Source: an uncultured Marinicella sp.
GTDB lineage: Bacteria > Pseudomonadota > Gammaproteobacteria > Xanthomonadales > Marinicellaceae
Assembly: GCA_947502925.1 (NCBI GenBank)
Contig: CANNBS010000006.1
Location: 123,212-187,211 of the forward strand
DNA: 64,000 bases
Reading direction: 5' to 3'
Part shown: positions 9,712 to 20,299 of the stretch, in pieces
Numbering within the stretch: the stretch's first letter is position 1
Layout of the letters: each line of letters begins with the position of its first letter
Program-made: the position numbers and the translations under genes
Notes under the pieces: generated by a model
Seen by the model: the letters and a program-made list of their open reading frames with translations, nothing else
Database searches by the model: none
Told to the model about the DNA's origin: nothing

Positions 9712-10254
9712 TTACCTGCCTTTGAATGGAAAATCAAATTGATCAAGCAATAAACGGGCATGTTCGTCGTTTTTTGCGTCCGTGGTAATGGTAATATCCA
9801 TACCGCGGATTTCATCAATTTTGTCGTATTCGATTTCAGGAAAAATGATTTGCTCTTTAACACCCATGGAATAGTTACCACGACCGTCAAATGATTTTGG
9901 GTTCAGTCCGCGAAAGTCACGTACACGAGGCAGTGATACATTCACCAAACGATCCAAAAATTCATACATTTTTTTCCGTCTTAATGTCACCTTGCAACCA
10001 ATCGGCCAACCGTCACGAATTTTAAATCCTGCAACGGATTTACGGGCTTCGGTGACAACCGGTTTTTGACCGGCGATTTGTGCCATGTCTTCTGTTGCAT
10101 GGGTGAGTACTTTTTTGTTCCCAACGGCTTCACCAACACCCATATTAAGGGTGATTTTAGTGATGCGCGGCACGTCCATAACATTGTCGAACTTACCGGT
10201 TTCCATCAGTTTGGGAACCACTTTGTCTTTATAGTATTTTTCTAATCTGGCCAT
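9712..10254 (-). CDS. rplE: 50S ribosomal protein L5
   Basis: The 180-residue L5 binds 5S rRNA and forms bridge B1b with S13. I start it at ATG 10254 ([16 protein letters not shown]), which matches the family N terminus. The frame is open 17 codons further upstream, but that part is unlike L5 and overlaps rplX. The [17 protein letters not shown] segment is diagnostic. Confidence 0.98.
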   Translation of the reverse strand: MARLEKYYKDKVVPKLMETGKFDNVMDVPRITKITLNMGVGEAVGNKKVLTHATEDMAQIAGQKPVVTEARKSVAGFKIRDGWPIGCKVTLRRKKMYEFLDRLVNVSLPRVRDFRGLNPKSFDGRGNYSMGVKEQIIFPEIEYDKIDEIRGMDITITTDAKNDEHARLLLDQFDFPFKGR

Positions 10255-10267
10255 AATAATTCTCTTG

Positions 10268-10585
10268 TTATGCGTCAACTTGTTCGCCGTTAGACTTAAA
10301 AACACGCACTTTTCGGCCGTCTTCCGTCACTTTAAAACCAACGCGTTCGCCTTTACCGGATGCGGCATTATACAGCATAACGTTGGAAGCTTGAATAGGC
10401 GCTTCTTGGGTTTTAATACCCCCTTTTTCCTCTAACTGAGGATTGGGTTTGACGTGTTTTTTCACTGTATTAACGCCATTAACCAATAAACGTCCGTCTT
10501 TGAGGACTTTAAGCACATTGCCGGTTTGGCCCTTACTGCGTCCAGTGATTACAATAACTTCGTCACCTTGTTTAATTCTTTGCAT
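10268..10585 (-). CDS. rplX: 50S ribosomal protein L24
   Basis: The 105-residue L24 is a 50S assembly initiator with a KOW motif ([20 protein letters not shown]). It lies 13 nt upstream of the chosen rplE start. Confidence 0.98.
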   Translation of the reverse strand: MQRIKQGDEVIVITGRSKGQTGNVLKVLKDGRLLVNGVNTVKKHVKPNPQLEEKGGIKTQEAPIQASNVMLYNAASGKGERVGFKVTEDGRKVRVFKSNGEQVDA

Positions 10586-10595
10586 AATCGTTTCC

Positions 10596-10964
10596 TTATA
10601 ATACTTCCGGCGCTAATGAAATAATTTTCATAAAGTTACCGGATCTGAGTTCACGAGTTACGGGGCCGAAAATACGCGTTCCAATGGGTTCAAGTTTTGA
10701 ATTCAACATAACCACGGCATTACCGTCGAAACGAATCAATGAACCATCACCTCTGCGGACACCTTTTCGGGTGCGCACGATTACGGCGTTATAGACTTCG
10801 CCTTTTTTCACTTTACCGCGTGGAATGGCGTGCTTCACAGAGACTTTAATGACGTCTCCAATACCAGCGTAGCGTCTTTTCGATCCGCCCAGCACTTTAA
10901 CACATTGCACCTCTTTGGCACCTGAGTTATCAGCCGCGGATAATCTACTTTGCATCTGTATCAT
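10596..10964 (-). CDS. rplN: 50S ribosomal protein L14
   Basis: The 122-residue L14 forms bridges B5/B8 and is the docking site of the silencing factor RsfS. It has the [16 protein letters not shown] start and the [15 protein letters not shown] loop. It is the first gene of the spc operon. Confidence 0.98.
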   Translation of the reverse strand: MIQMQSRLSAADNSGAKEVQCVKVLGGSKRRYAGIGDVIKVSVKHAIPRGKVKKGEVYNAVIVRTRKGVRRGDGSLIRFDGNAVVMLNSKLEPIGTRIFGPVTRELRSGNFMKIISLAPEVL

Positions 10965-10975
10965 AGTCTTACCCC

Positions 10976-11236
10976 TTAGTGAGTCGAGTTAACAATTTCA
11001 ACCACTTTCCAGGATTTAGTTTTGGAAATGGGTCGACATTCAGCAATTTTCACAAAATCGCCTTCCTGGCATTTGTTATCGGCATCATGCGCATGAATCT
11101 TGCTCGACTTTTTAATGTATTTTTTATACAGCGGGTGCTTGACCGTGCGTTCAATCATAACGGTAACCGTTTGATCCATTTTATTGCTGGTCACCATGCC
11201 GCTTTTTGTTCTAATCTTGTTTGTTTCTGTTGCCAT
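10976..11236 (-). CDS. rpsQ: 30S ribosomal protein S17
   Basis: The 86-residue S17 is an OB-fold protein of the 30S body with the conserved [19 protein letters not shown] and [10 protein letters not shown] segments. It is the last gene of the S10 operon, 11 nt before rplN. Confidence 0.97.
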   Translation of the reverse strand: MATETNKIRTKSGMVTSNKMDQTVTVMIERTVKHPLYKKYIKKSSKIHAHDADNKCQEGDFVKIAECRPISKTKSWKVVEIVNSTH

Positions 11237-11240
11237 GGGA

Positions 11241-11429
11241 TTATCCTCTTACCTGATTCATCACGGTTCTAACACGGGCAATATCGCGACGTACTTCACG
11301 CAATAAATGAACCTTGTTAAGTTGACCGTTTCCACGAGCCATACGCAAATCAAATTGCTTCTGTAAAAGCCCGTTAAGCTGTTCCTGCAACTGTGCAAGA
11401 TCTTTGTCTTTTAATTCTTTCGCTTGCAT
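11241..11429 (-). CDS. rpmC: 50S ribosomal protein L29
   Basis: The 62-residue L29 is a two-helix protein at the tunnel exit, next to L23 and part of the SRP/trigger-factor docking area. It has the [15 protein letters not shown] and [13 protein letters not shown] helices. Its start overlaps the rplP stop by 1 nt. Confidence 0.97.
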   Translation of the reverse strand: MQAKELKDKDLAQLQEQLNGLLQKQFDLRMARGNGQLNKVHLLREVRRDIARVRTVMNQVRG

Positions 11430-11842
11430 TACATCACCGTCCGTTTCACGAATGTTGTTTGCACAGGGAACTTAGCACCTGCTTTTTCAAAAGCTGCTTT
11501 TGCCACGTCCTCAGAGACACCTTGAATCTCATAGATGACTCGACCGGGCTTAATGGCAGCTGCCCAATATTCGATGTTACCTTTACCTTTACCCATACGA
11601 ACCTCAATCGGTTTCGCAGTGACCGGTTTATCAGGAAAAACTCGAATCCACAATTTACCGCCACGTTTTACGTGACGAGTAATGGCACGACGGCCGGCTT
11701 CAATTTGACGTGCAGTCAATAAACCTCTGCTCGTGGCCTTTAATCCAAAATCCCCGAAACTGACCTGGTTGCCATTGGTTGACAAACCGCGGTTTCGGCC
11801 TTTTTGTTGTTTTCTGTATTTAGTTCTTTTCGGCTGTAACAT
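11429..11842 (-). CDS. rplP: 50S ribosomal protein L16
   Basis: The 137-residue L16 sits near the peptidyl-transferase centre and A-site tRNA elbow. It has the [19 protein letters not shown] start. One-nucleotide overlaps at both ends (rpmC, rpsC) indicate tight coupling. Confidence 0.98.
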   Translation of the reverse strand: MLQPKRTKYRKQQKGRNRGLSTNGNQVSFGDFGLKATSRGLLTARQIEAGRRAITRHVKRGGKLWIRVFPDKPVTAKPIEVRMGKGKGNIEYWAAAIKPGRVIYEIQGVSEDVAKAAFEKAGAKFPVQTTFVKRTVM

Positions 11843-12531
11843 TATTTTTTACCCCGAGACTTTTTGTTGCTTTTTTTGTCTTGTTCTTGCGTGTGTTTTT
11901 CCAGATCAAACACTTCGCCTTTATAAATCCATACTTTAATACCGATAATGCCATATGTTGTGTAGGCTTTTGCCTGGGCATAATCAATATCGGCACGCAA
12001 GGTATGTAATGGAACCTGACCTTCTCTGTACCATTCTGTTCTGGCAATATCCGCACCGTTTAATCGACCGGCCACAGCCACTCGAATACCGAGTGCGCCT
12101 AAGCGCATGGCGCTGCTCACAGCACGCTTCATGGCACGACGGAACATAATACGGCGTTCTAACTGTGAAGCAATGCCCTGGGCAACCAGGAACGCATCTA
12201 ATTCCGGTTTGCGAATTTCATTGACACTGACATGGGTTGGTAATCCCATCATTTTTGACAGTTCATTTTTGAGCTTTTCAATGTCTTCACCTTTTTTACC
12301 AATGACAATACCGGGTCTGGCACTGTGAATGGTAATTCTGGCGTTTTTAGCCGGTCGCTCAATTTCAATTTTACTGATCGATGCATGTGATAATTTATCA
12401 TGTAGGTAGTCACGGACTTTAATGTCTTTGACTAACTGATCGGCGAATTGATCTTTTTCAGCATACCATTTCGCGTTATGCTGTTTTGATATGCCTAACC
12501 GGATTCCTGTTGGATGTACTTTTTGACCCAT
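11842..12531 (-). CDS. rpsC: 30S ribosomal protein S3
   Basis: The 229-residue S3 lines the mRNA entry tunnel. It has a KH domain with [14 protein letters not shown] and an S3 C-terminal domain ([24 protein letters not shown]), then a lysine-rich tail. Confidence 0.98.
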   Translation of the reverse strand: MGQKVHPTGIRLGISKQHNAKWYAEKDQFADQLVKDIKVRDYLHDKLSHASISKIEIERPAKNARITIHSARPGIVIGKKGEDIEKLKNELSKMMGLPTHVSVNEIRKPELDAFLVAQGIASQLERRIMFRRAMKRAVSSAMRLGALGIRVAVAGRLNGADIARTEWYREGQVPLHTLRADIDYAQAKAYTTYGIIGIKVWIYKGEVFDLEKHTQEQDKKSNKKSRGKK

Positions 12532-12541
12532 AATATTGCCC

Positions 12542-12877
12542 TTATGATGCTTCAGCCACTTTTACAGTGATGTGGCTGGTTCTTTTTAAAATTTGAGTGC
12601 CTCTGCCCTTGGCGCGTGCGCGCCCTCTTTTCAGCGTCGGTCCTTCGTCAACATAAATGGAACTGATGTATAACTCATCAACATCCAGGCCATTGTTGTG
12701 CTCGGCATTAGCGACCGCAGACATCAAAGCTTTTTTAACAATATGGGCGGCTTTCTTGGGGCTGAATGTTAACAGCTGTTCAGCTTGCTCTACATTCATG
12801 CCACGCACTTGATTGGCCACCAGTCTCACTTTTTGTGCCGATATATTGGCTCTTCTCAATTTAGCTTGAATTTCCAT
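12542..12877 (-). CDS. rplV: 50S ribosomal protein L22
   Basis: The 111-residue L22 lines the nascent-chain tunnel. Its beta-hairpin loop ([19 protein letters not shown]) shows no deletion of the type linked to macrolide resistance. Confidence 0.98.
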   Translation of the reverse strand: MEIQAKLRRANISAQKVRLVANQVRGMNVEQAEQLLTFSPKKAAHIVKKALMSAVANAEHNNGLDVDELYISSIYVDEGPTLKRGRARAKGRGTQILKRTSHITVKVAEAS

Positions 12878-12883
12878 TGTCTG

Positions 12884-13159
12884 TTACCTTTTTGCTTTTC
12901 TATCAGCCATGTGAGATCTGAAGGTTCGTGTGGGTGAAAACTCGCCGAGTTTATGACCAACCATTTCTTCAGAAATCAACACAGGAATATGTTGTCTACC
13001 ATTATGAACAGCCAAAGTTAAGCCCACCATATCCGGTAAAATCATGGAACGACGTGACCAGGTTTTAATGGGTTTTTTACTGCTCTCTGCAACGGCCTTG
13101 TCAACTTTTTTCAATAAGCTGATATCAACGTAAGGGCCTTTTTTAAGCGATCTTGCCAT
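12884..13159 (-). CDS. rpsS: 30S ribosomal protein S19
   Basis: The 91-residue S19 of the 30S head (bridge B1a) has [12 protein letters not shown] and [16 protein letters not shown]. It lies between rplB and rplV in normal S10-operon order. Confidence 0.98.
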   Translation of the reverse strand: MARSLKKGPYVDISLLKKVDKAVAESSKKPIKTWSRRSMILPDMVGLTLAVHNGRQHIPVLISEEMVGHKLGEFSPTRTFRSHMADRKAKR

Positions 13160-13168
13160 AGTGCTACC

Positions 13169-13996
13169 TTATTTCTTTTTTCTGTTGCGTACAATGAACT
13201 GATCAGTTCGCTTGTTTTTACGCGTTTTATGTCCTTTAGTGGAAACGCCCCACGGTGTTACCGGGTGACGACCACCAGAGGTCCTTCCTTCACCACCGCC
13301 GTGCGGATGGTCAACTGGATTCATGGCTGCACCACGTACCGTCGGACGAATTCCACGCCACCGACTGGCACCGGCTTTGCCGATTTTTTCTAAGTTATGT
13401 TCACTGTTGGAGACCACCCCTAATGTGGCACGACATTGAGCCGGCACTTTACGGGTTTCACCGGATCGTAAACGTAAGGTGGCATAAATGCCTTCCTTCG
13501 CCACCAAGCGAACTGACGTACCTGCACTGCGTGCCAACTGGCCACCTTTGCCGGGTTTCATTTCAACATTGTGAACAATGGTGCCTACCGGGATATTATC
13601 CAAAGGCAAACAGTTTCCGACTTTAATACCCACAGAGGTACCGGAAACCACATCCATACCGGCCTCTAAACCCTTAGGCGCCAGTATGTATCGTTTTTCG
13701 CCATCACTGTATTGCAGCAAAGCAATGTATGCACTGCGGTTCGGATCATATTCAATGCGAACAACTTTTGCAGTGATGTCGTCTTTATTTCGACGAAAAT
13801 CAATCACACGGTATTTTTGTTTATGTCCGCCACCAATGTGTCTGCTCGTAATGCGACCATTATTATTACGACCGCCTGTTTTAGATTTTTTCTCGGTCAA
13901 ACTGGCTTCGGGGCGTCCTTTGTACAATCCTGTTCTGCTGACTTTGATTGTACCGCGTCGTCCCGGAGAAGTTGGTTTATGTTTAATTAATGCCAC
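13169..13996 (-). CDS. rplB: 50S ribosomal protein L2
   Basis: The 275-residue L2 is required for subunit association and peptidyl-transferase function. It carries the conserved loop [18 protein letters not shown] with the histidine near the active centre. The length is normal. Confidence 0.99.
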   Translation of the reverse strand: MALIKHKPTSPGRRGTIKVSRTGLYKGRPEASLTEKKSKTGGRNNNGRITSRHIGGGHKQKYRVIDFRRNKDDITAKVVRIEYDPNRSAYIALLQYSDGEKRYILAPKGLEAGMDVVSGTSVGIKVGNCLPLDNIPVGTIVHNVEMKPGKGGQLARSAGTSVRLVAKEGIYATLRLRSGETRKVPAQCRATLGVVSNSEHNLEKIGKAGASRWRGIRPTVRGAAMNPVDHPHGGGEGRTSGGRHPVTPWGVSTKGHKTRKNKRTDQFIVRNRKKK

Positions 13997-14010
13997 TGTT
14001 ACTCTCCTAA

Positions 14011-14310
14011 TTATTCAGCTTTTGCGCCAAAATCGATCATTTGATCTTCTTTAATGCGAACATAGGCTTTTTTCCAATCCGGCCGTTTGCCGTCTTTCAT
14101 ACGAAAGCTTTTGGTTTTGCCTTTAACGTTTAATACAGACACATCAAGAACATCGACTTTGAACAGTTTTTCAACCGCTGATTTAATTTGTTGCTTGTTG
14201 GCTGATTTAGCCACTTTAAAAACATATTGGTTGGCTAACTCACCGACTCGATTTGATTTTTCAGAAATCACCGGTGCCAAAATTGTTGTGTATAAATTAT
14301 TTAAACTCAT
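14011..14310 (-). CDS. rplW: 50S ribosomal protein L23
   Basis: The L23 tunnel-exit protein docks trigger factor and SRP. I choose ATG 14310 ([19 protein letters not shown], 99 residues). It has a GAGGAG ribosome site 8 nt upstream and an ATGA overlap with the rplD stop. The upstream in-frame GTG at 14319 lacks such a site. Confidence 0.96.
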   Translation of the reverse strand: MSLNNLYTTILAPVISEKSNRVGELANQYVFKVAKSANKQQIKSAVEKLFKVDVLDVSVLNVKGKTKSFRMKDGKRPDWKKAYVRIKEDQMIDFGAKAE

Positions 14311-14912
14311 GCTAACCACTCCTCAATTTGTTTAATCGCATCAACAGTGACCAAAACCTTGTCAGCGCCCACTAAGGACACAGGATCGATACCCAGAGCA
14401 TTGATGACATAAACATGCGGCAGGTTATTGGTGGCGCGAACCAGGTTTTCACTGGGCTCAACGTCAACCATTAATGCCTTATCCACTTTATGCTTATTCA
14501 GCAATTCAATCGCTTCTTTGGTTTTACCGTTGGCGGTGTCTAAACTGTCAACAATCACCAAACGATCATTTCTGTTTAATTCAGATAAAATGGTTTTCAT
14601 CGCCGCCCGGTACATTTTTGTGTTCACTTTTTTCGTGAAATCACGCGGTGAGGCTGCAAATGTTTTACCACCACCGACCCAAATCGGGCTGCGAATTGTG
14701 CCGGCTCTGGCGCGACCGGTACCTTTTTGTTTCCATGGCTTGGCACCACCACCACTCACAGCTGAACGGTTCTTTTGGGCTTTGGTACCGGCACGGCCTG
14801 TGGCCATATAAGCGGTCACCACCTGGTGAACTAAAGCTTCAGAATAATCTCTGTCAAACACAGATTCTGAAACATCAATTTTTTGTTTTTTTCCTGATAC
14901 TGTCAGTTCCAC
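14307..14912 (-). CDS. rplD: 50S ribosomal protein L4
   Basis: The 201-residue L4 is a tunnel-constriction protein and, in E. coli, the autorepressor of the S10 operon. Its extended loop (GGGAKPWKQKGTGRARAG) is intact. The stop overlaps the rplW start. Confidence 0.98.
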   Translation of the reverse strand: MELTVSGKKQKIDVSESVFDRDYSEALVHQVVTAYMATGRAGTKAQKNRSAVSGGGAKPWKQKGTGRARAGTIRSPIWVGGGKTFAASPRDFTKKVNTKMYRAAMKTILSELNRNDRLVIVDSLDTANGKTKEAIELLNKHKVDKALMVDVEPSENLVRATNNLPHVYVINALGIDPVSLVGADKVLVTVDAIKQIEEWLA

Positions 14913-14932
14913 AATAATTCTCCAAAATCTGT

Positions 14933-15553
14933 TTATGCTAAGGGACTAACCACAACAGTGCTATTTTTAGCACCCGGCACAGCACCTTTGATTAACAGCA
15001 GACCTTTTTCAGCGTCAACTTTAACCAGTTGCAAATTACGGGTTGTGACTTGTTCAGCACCCATGTGTCCGGCCATTTTTTTACCTTTAAATACGCGACC
15101 GGGCGTTTGACACTGTCCAATAGAGCCAGGTGCACGGTGACTCAGTGAGTTACCATGGGTGGCATCTTGCATATGAAAGTTATAACGTTTAATGACACCC
15201 TGGTAACCTTTACCTTTACTGGTGCCGCAGACGTTGACCTTCTGACCATCTTCAAAAATAGACAGCTCAATGGCATCGCCCACTTTAAATTCTTGGTCTG
15301 TGCGAAATTCTTTGCAAAGGGTTCCTGCTTCAATACCGGCTTTCTTATAATGTCCGGCTGTCGGTGCGTTGACTTTAGATTGTTTACGCGAACCTGTGGT
15401 CACTTGTACGGCCTGATAACCGTCTGTGTCCTTTGATTTGACTTGAGCAACAATGTTTGGTTCAACATTGATAACCGTGACTGGTACAGACTCACCATTA
15501 TCGTTGAAAACACGCGTCATTCCGACTTTCTTACCTATGATTCCTAATGACAT
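14933..15553 (-). CDS. rplC: 50S ribosomal protein L3
   Basis: The 206-residue L3 is an early assembly protein reaching the peptidyl-transferase centre. The central [20 protein letters not shown] segment contains the glutamine methylated by PrmB in E. coli. Confidence 0.98.
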   Translation of the reverse strand: MSLGIIGKKVGMTRVFNDNGESVPVTVINVEPNIVAQVKSKDTDGYQAVQVTTGSRKQSKVNAPTAGHYKKAGIEAGTLCKEFRTDQEFKVGDAIELSIFEDGQKVNVCGTSKGKGYQGVIKRYNFHMQDATHGNSLSHRAPGSIGQCQTPGRVFKGKKMAGHMGAEQVTTRNLQLVKVDAEKGLLLIKGAVPGAKNSTVVVSPLA

Positions 15554-15563
15554 TTTTCAACTC

Positions 15564-15875
15564 CTAATTTAATTGGATTTGCACATCAACACCGGCTGAT
15601 AAATCCAGTTTCATGAGTGCATCCACTGTTTTATCATTCGGATCGACGATATCCACCAAGCGCTTGTGCGTTCGAATTTCATATTGATCCCGCGCGTCTT
15701 TATTAACGTGTGGGGATGTTAATACAGTGTACCGCTCGATTTTAGTCGGTAATGGAATCGGGCCACGGACCTGGGCACCGGTTCTTTTTGCTGTATCGAC
15801 AATTCTGCCTGCAGATTGATCAATCAATTTATGATCAAACGCCTTGAGTCTTATTCTGATTTTTTGACCAGCCAT
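15564..15875 (-). CDS. rpsJ: 30S ribosomal protein S10 / NusE
   Basis: The 103-residue S10 is a 30S head protein that also serves as NusE, linking NusG to the ribosome and to antitermination. It has the conserved [13 protein letters not shown] start and the [16 protein letters not shown] loop. It is the first gene of the S10 operon. Confidence 0.99.
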   Translation of the reverse strand: MAGQKIRIRLKAFDHKLIDQSAGRIVDTAKRTGAQVRGPIPLPTKIERYTVLTSPHVNKDARDQYEIRTHKRLVDIVDPNDKTVDALMKLDLSAGVDVQIQLN

Positions 15876-15896
15876 GTTAATTTGCCTCTGATTTAA

Positions 15897-15919
15897 GGCA
15901 ACGGCTTTTCGCCGTTGCC
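15897..15919 (-). terminator. hairpin between tuf and rpsJ
   Basis: A 9-bp perfect stem (GGCAACGGC / GCCGTTGCC) with a 5-nt loop lies in the 57-nt gap between tuf and rpsJ. It has no U run, so it may be a partial terminator, attenuator or processing site between the str and S10 operons. No clear promoter is visible in this short gap. Confidence 0.5.
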
Positions 15920-15932
15920 CTGGATTAATTAA

Positions 15933-17123
15933 TTATTCAATAATTTTAGCCACAACACCCGCACCCACGGTACGGCCACCTTCACGAATGGCGAAGCGTA
16001 AACCTTCATCCATCGCAATCGGTGCGATTAATTCAACTTTCATTTTAACGTTATCACCAGGCATCACCATTTCAACACCTTCGGGTAACTCACACGCGCC
16101 CGTTACGTCCGTGGTACGGAAGTAAAACTGCGGACGGTAGCCTTTGAAAAATGGTGTGTGACGACCACCTTCGTCTTTGCTCAACACATAGACTTCGGCT
16201 TCAAATTTAGTGTGCGGTGTAATGGTGCCCGGCTTAGCCAATACCTGACCACGCTCAACATCATCACGCTTGGTACCACGTAATAAAATACCCACGTTAT
16301 CACCGGCTTCACCTGAATCCAGTAATTTACGGAACATCTCAACACCGGTACAAGTGGTTTTGCTGGTGTCACGGATACCAACAATTTCTAACTCGTCACC
16401 AACATTTACGATACCAGTCTCAATACGACCGGTTACAACAGTACCACGGCCTGAAATTGAGAAAATATCTTCAATCGGCATCAAAAACGGTTTCGCAGTA
16501 TCACGTTCTGGCTCTGGGAAGTAAGCATCCATCTCATCTAATAATTTAGACACGGCAGGAACACCGATGTCGCTGTCATCGCCTTCTAGGGCTTTTAACG
16601 CAGAACCTTTCACTAATGGTGTGTCATCACCGGGGAATTCGTAGTCATTTAATAACTCACGCACTTCCATCTCAACCAGTTCCAACAACTCTTCGTCATC
16701 AACCTGGTCACATTTGTTCAAAAACACAACAATATAAGGTACGCCAACCTGACGTGCCAATAAGATGTGCTCACGGGTTTGTGGCATCGGACCATCAGCC
16801 GCTGATACCACTAAGATGGCGCCGTCCATTTGTGCCGCACCTGTAATCATGTTTTTCACATAGTCAGCATGGCCCGGACAGTCAACGTGTGCGTAGTGAC
16901 GATTATCTGTTTCATATTCTACGTGCGCCGTAGAAATGGTAATACCACGCTCTCTTTCCTCAGGCGCGTTATCAATTTGATCGTAATCTTTAAAATCACC
17001 ACCTTGCTTCTCAGCAGCAACTTTTGTGATCGCTGCAGTCAAGGTCGTTTTACCATGGTCAACGTGACCGATTGTGCCCACGTTTACATGGGGCTTTGTG
17101 CGTTCAAATTTTTCTTTTGACAT
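15933..17123 (-). CDS. tuf: elongation factor Tu, copy 1 (str operon)
   Basis: The 396-residue EF-Tu delivers aminoacyl-tRNA to the ribosome. It has GHVDHGKT (19-26), DCPGH and NKCD for GTP binding, followed by beta-barrel domains 2 and 3. I start it at ATG 17123 ([12 protein letters not shown]). The frame stays open 45 codons upstream, into the fusA end, but that part is not EF-Tu. The protein is identical to the copy at 32198-33388, while the DNA differs at about eleven synonymous sites. Confidence 0.99.
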   Translation of the reverse strand: MSKEKFERTKPHVNVGTIGHVDHGKTTLTAAITKVAAEKQGGDFKDYDQIDNAPEERERGITISTAHVEYETDNRHYAHVDCPGHADYVKNMITGAAQMDGAILVVSAADGPMPQTREHILLARQVGVPYIVVFLNKCDQVDDEELLELVEMEVRELLNDYEFPGDDTPLVKGSALKALEGDDSDIGVPAVSKLLDEMDAYFPEPERDTAKPFLMPIEDIFSISGRGTVVTGRIETGIVNVGDELEIVGIRDTSKTTCTGVEMFRKLLDSGEAGDNVGILLRGTKRDDVERGQVLAKPGTITPHTKFEAEVYVLSKDEGGRHTPFFKGYRPQFYFRTTDVTGACELPEGVEMVMPGDNVKMKVELIAPIAMDEGLRFAIREGGRTVGAGVVAKIIE

Positions 17124-17142
17124 CGTCAGTCTCTCAAATTTA

Positions 17143-19230
17143 TTAATATCCTGTTTTGTTTGCCAACTCTTCTTCAGGGGCCTGACTGTAATGATCAAAC
17201 TCCATCGAGTAGCTGGCACGACCCTGGGTCGCTGAGCGCAGAGATGTGGCATAGCCAAACATTTCTGCTAAGGGAATTTGACATTTAATCACTTTCCCGG
17301 CAGGTGATTCATCGATACCGTCTAAAGTACCCCGTCGACGATTCACATCGCCAACCACATCACCCATGTATTCTTCCGGTGTCACAATTTCAACCCGCAT
17401 AACAGGTTCAAGGACAACCGGGTCAGCCCGTCTGGCACCTTCTCTGAATGCCATGGAGCCCGCCACTTTAAAGGCCATTTCATTAGAATCAACTTCATGA
17501 AATGAGCCATCATATAAGGTCACCCGGCAATCAACCACCGGATACCCGGCCAACACACCGTTGGCCATTTGTTCCTGTACGCCTTTATCCACTGGCCCGA
17601 TGAATTCTTTTGGAATTACACCGCCGGTTATTTCGTTGACAAACTCATAACCAAAACCCTGTTCCATGGGTTCAATTTTCAATTTTACGTGGCCGTATTG
17701 TCCGCGACCGCCGGATTGTTTCACAAACTTACCCTCTTGTTCAACAACTTTTGTCACTGTTTCGCGATAAGCCACTTGTGGGTTACCCACATTGGCCGCC
17801 ACTTTAAACTCTCGCAATAAGCGATCAACAATAATCTCTAAATGTAATTCACCCATTCCAGAGATGATTGTTTGCGCCGATTCTTCATCAGTCGCCACTT
17901 TAAAAGACGGATCTTCTAAAGCCAACTTGTTCAGCGCGGTGGCCATCTTTTCCTGATCACCCGTGGTCTTGGGCTCCACCGCCACCGAAATCACCGGTTC
18001 GGGAAACTCCATTTGCTCCAGTGTGATGACTTCGTTGACATCGCACAAGGTTTCACCGGTACCGACATCCTTCATTCCCACTGCGGCCACAATGTCGCCG
18101 GCACGAACCTCTTTAACCTCTTCACGGCTGTTGGCGTGCATTTGCAACAAGCGTCCAATGCGCTCCTTGCGATCTTTAATGGGGTTATATACCGTATCAC
18201 CTGACTTCAAGACGCCGGAATAGACCCGGAAAAAAACCAAATTACCCACAAATGGATCAGTGGCAATTTTAAAGGCCAAAGCTGCAAACGGGTCTTCGTC
18301 TGTCGGGTGTCGCTCACCGGTTTCACCATCCGGTAAAACGCCTGTGATAGCAGGCACATCAGTGGGTGCCGGCATAATTTCAATCACCTTGTCTAACATG
18401 GCCTGTACACCCTTGTTTTTAAAGGCGGTGCCACACATGCAGCAGACAATTTCGTTATTTATGGTTCCTTTTCTTAAGCCTTCAATGATTTCGTCATACG
18501 TTAACTCACCAGACTCAAGGTACTTATCCATCAGGCCTTCATTGGCCTCTGCAGCAGCTTCTAGCACCAGCTCGCGTGCCGCTTCGCAGGTTTCCTGCAA
18601 TTCAGCAGGAATGTTCTTGAGCTCGAAAGTAACACCCATGTCACTGTCGTCCCAGTAGATGGCCTGCATCTTAAGCAAGTCAACAACGCCTTCAAAACCA
18701 TCTTCAGCACCAATCGGCCATTGTATCGGTATCGCTCTGGCACCTAAGCGACTTTTAATCTGTTCGACGACACGATTAAAATCAGCGCCGGTGCGATCCA
18801 TCTTATTGACAAAAGCCAAACGTGGCACCTGGTATTTATCCGCCTGTCGCCAGACCGTTTCAGACTGCGGCTCAACACCGCCGACCGCACAAAATACCGC
18901 CACGGCACCGTCTAAAACACGCAATGAGCGCTCCACTTCAATGGTGAAGTCAACATGCCCCGGGGTATCAATGATATTGATACGGTGCTTGTCAAACTGA
19001 CCATCCATGCCCTGCCAGAAGCAGGTGGTGGCCGCAGAGGTAATGGTGATACCCCGCTCTTGCTCTTGTTCCATCCAGTCCATCACGGCATTACCGTCAT
19101 GAACCTCGCCTAATTTATGCGATATACCGGTATAAAACAGAATCCGTTCTGTGGTTGTTGTTTTACCGGCATCGATGTGGGCCATAATGCCGATATTACG
19201 GTATTTTGTAATCGCTGTATCTCGACCCAC
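17143..19230 (-). CDS. fusA: elongation factor G
   Basis: The 695-residue translocase GTPase has the P-loop AHIDAGKT (17-24), DTPGH and NKMD in the G domain, and domains II-V complete to the family end. It lies 20 nt upstream of the tuf start in the str operon and carries the usual [11 protein letters not shown] segment of domain IV. Confidence 0.99.
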   Translation of the reverse strand: MGRDTAITKYRNIGIMAHIDAGKTTTTERILFYTGISHKLGEVHDGNAVMDWMEQEQERGITITSAATTCFWQGMDGQFDKHRINIIDTPGHVDFTIEVERSLRVLDGAVAVFCAVGGVEPQSETVWRQADKYQVPRLAFVNKMDRTGADFNRVVEQIKSRLGARAIPIQWPIGAEDGFEGVVDLLKMQAIYWDDSDMGVTFELKNIPAELQETCEAARELVLEAAAEANEGLMDKYLESGELTYDEIIEGLRKGTINNEIVCCMCGTAFKNKGVQAMLDKVIEIMPAPTDVPAITGVLPDGETGERHPTDEDPFAALAFKIATDPFVGNLVFFRVYSGVLKSGDTVYNPIKDRKERIGRLLQMHANSREEVKEVRAGDIVAAVGMKDVGTGETLCDVNEVITLEQMEFPEPVISVAVEPKTTGDQEKMATALNKLALEDPSFKVATDEESAQTIISGMGELHLEIIVDRLLREFKVAANVGNPQVAYRETVTKVVEQEGKFVKQSGGRGQYGHVKLKIEPMEQGFGYEFVNEITGGVIPKEFIGPVDKGVQEQMANGVLAGYPVVDCRVTLYDGSFHEVDSNEMAFKVAGSMAFREGARRADPVVLEPVMRVEIVTPEEYMGDVVGDVNRRRGTLDGIDESPAGKVIKCQIPLAEMFGYATSLRSATQGRASYSMEFDHYSQAPEEELANKTGY

Positions 19231-19254
19231 TTCAATTTCCTAATCCTAATTCGT

Positions 19255-19725
19255 TTACCAACGATAATGAGCAAAAGCCTTGTTAGCTTCAGCCATTTTG
19301 TGTACTTCTTCACGTCGTTTCATGGCGGCACCGCGATCATGCAAAGCATCCAGCATTTCACCGGCTAATTTGGCAGGCATATTGGCTTCACCACGCTTAC
19401 GTGCAGCATCAATCACCCAGCGCATCGCCAAAGCCATTTGGCGACTTGGTCGAACTTCAACCGGCACCTGATAAGTGGCACCACCAACACGGCGGGACTT
19501 AACCTCAACCATGGGCTTTACTTTTTCCAAAGCACGCTCTGTGATTTCTACAATATCGCCTTTTTCTTTTTCGGCAACTTGCTCCATGGCACCATAAACA
19601 ATGCCTTCGGCCACAGCTTTCTTACCGCTTTTCATGACCATATTAATGTATTTGCTGATCAGCTCACTGCCGTGTTTTGGATCCGGCAACACTTCACGCT
19701 TAAAATTACTTCTTTTTCTTGACAT
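19255..19725 (-). CDS. rpsG: 30S ribosomal protein S7
   Basis: The 156-residue S7 is the primary assembly protein of the 30S head and, in E. coli, the str-operon autorepressor. It has [17 protein letters not shown] and [15 protein letters not shown]. It lies 18 nt after rpsL. Confidence 0.99.
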   Translation of the reverse strand: MSRKRSNFKREVLPDPKHGSELISKYINMVMKSGKKAVAEGIVYGAMEQVAEKEKGDIVEITERALEKVKPMVEVKSRRVGGATYQVPVEVRPSRQMALAMRWVIDAARKRGEANMPAKLAGEMLDALHDRGAAMKRREEVHKMAEANKAFAHYRW

Positions 19726-19742
19726 GTTTAACTACCTACTGA

Positions 19743-20114
19743 TTATTTAGGGCGTTTAGCACCGTATTTAGAACGACCTTGACGACGTTCACTCACGCCG
19801 GCAGTATCAAGCGCACCGCGGACGATGTGATAACGCACACCGGGTAAGTCCTTTACACGACCACCCCGAATCAATACGATAGAGTGTTCTTGTAAATTAT
19901 GTCCTTCACCGCCGATGTAGCAAGTTACTTCATAGCCGTTAGTTAATCTGACACGCGCCACTTTACGTAATGCCGAGTTTGGTTTTTTCGGCGTTGTGGT
20001 GTACACACGCGCACAAACACCTCGTTTTTGAGGACAGCCTTCAAGCGCGGGCACATTTGTTTTTTCAATGTTGTCTTTTCTTGGGTTTCGAACCAACTGA
20101 TTTACTGTTGCCAT
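19743..20114 (-). CDS. rpsL: 30S ribosomal protein S12
   Basis: The 123-residue decoding-centre protein. I start it at ATG 20114 ([13 protein letters not shown]); an in-frame ATG two codons upstream is less like the family. The streptomycin-relevant segments [11 protein letters not shown] and [14 protein letters not shown] are of the wild-type (sensitive) form. It is the first gene of the str operon. Confidence 0.98.
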   Translation of the reverse strand: MATVNQLVRNPRKDNIEKTNVPALEGCPQKRGVCARVYTTTPKKPNSALRKVARVRLTNGYEVTCYIGGEGHNLQEHSIVLIRGGRVKDLPGVRYHIVRGALDTAGVSERRQGRSKYGAKRPK

Positions 20115-20174
20115 ATGCAAAATTTACCTGATTGAAGAGACTTTTATATCTTTTAAAGGTCTCCAGAAATAAAC

Positions 20175-20201
20175 GACAGGCCGATTAAAAATCAGCCTGC
20201 C
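20175..20201 (-). promoter_or_regulatory. hairpin in the rpsL leader
   Basis: An 11-bp stem (GGCAGGCTGAT / ATCGGCCTGTC in minus orientation, two G-U pairs, 5-nt loop) lies between the predicted str promoter and rpsL. It has no U run. It may be an attenuator or mRNA-stability element, or part of the rpoC 3' end if read through. Confidence 0.5.
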
Positions 20202-20217
20202 GAATCAAAGAACGGGG

Positions 20218-20246
20218 ATTTTAGTTTTTTACCCCTCAATAGTCAA
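20218..20246 (-). promoter_or_regulatory. predicted promoter of the str operon
   Basis: On the minus strand, -35 TTGACT (20241-20246) and -10 TAAAAT (20218-20223) are separated by exactly 17 nt. A GC-rich discriminator (CCCCG) follows, typical of stringently controlled translation genes. It gives a leader of roughly 95 nt before rpsL. A 7-bp repeat (GAACAGA / TCTGTTC, 20247-20279) lies just upstream. Confidence 0.6.
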
Positions 20247-20299
20247 GAACAGAATTTGTTTTTTACATGTACTCTGTTCGTATCGAAAAATCGAAATTT

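Noticed and set aside
17124..17258. N-terminal extension of EF-Tu copy 1
   Set aside because: The extra 45 codons lie over the fusA end and are absent from the second copy; the family start is [12 protein letters not shown].
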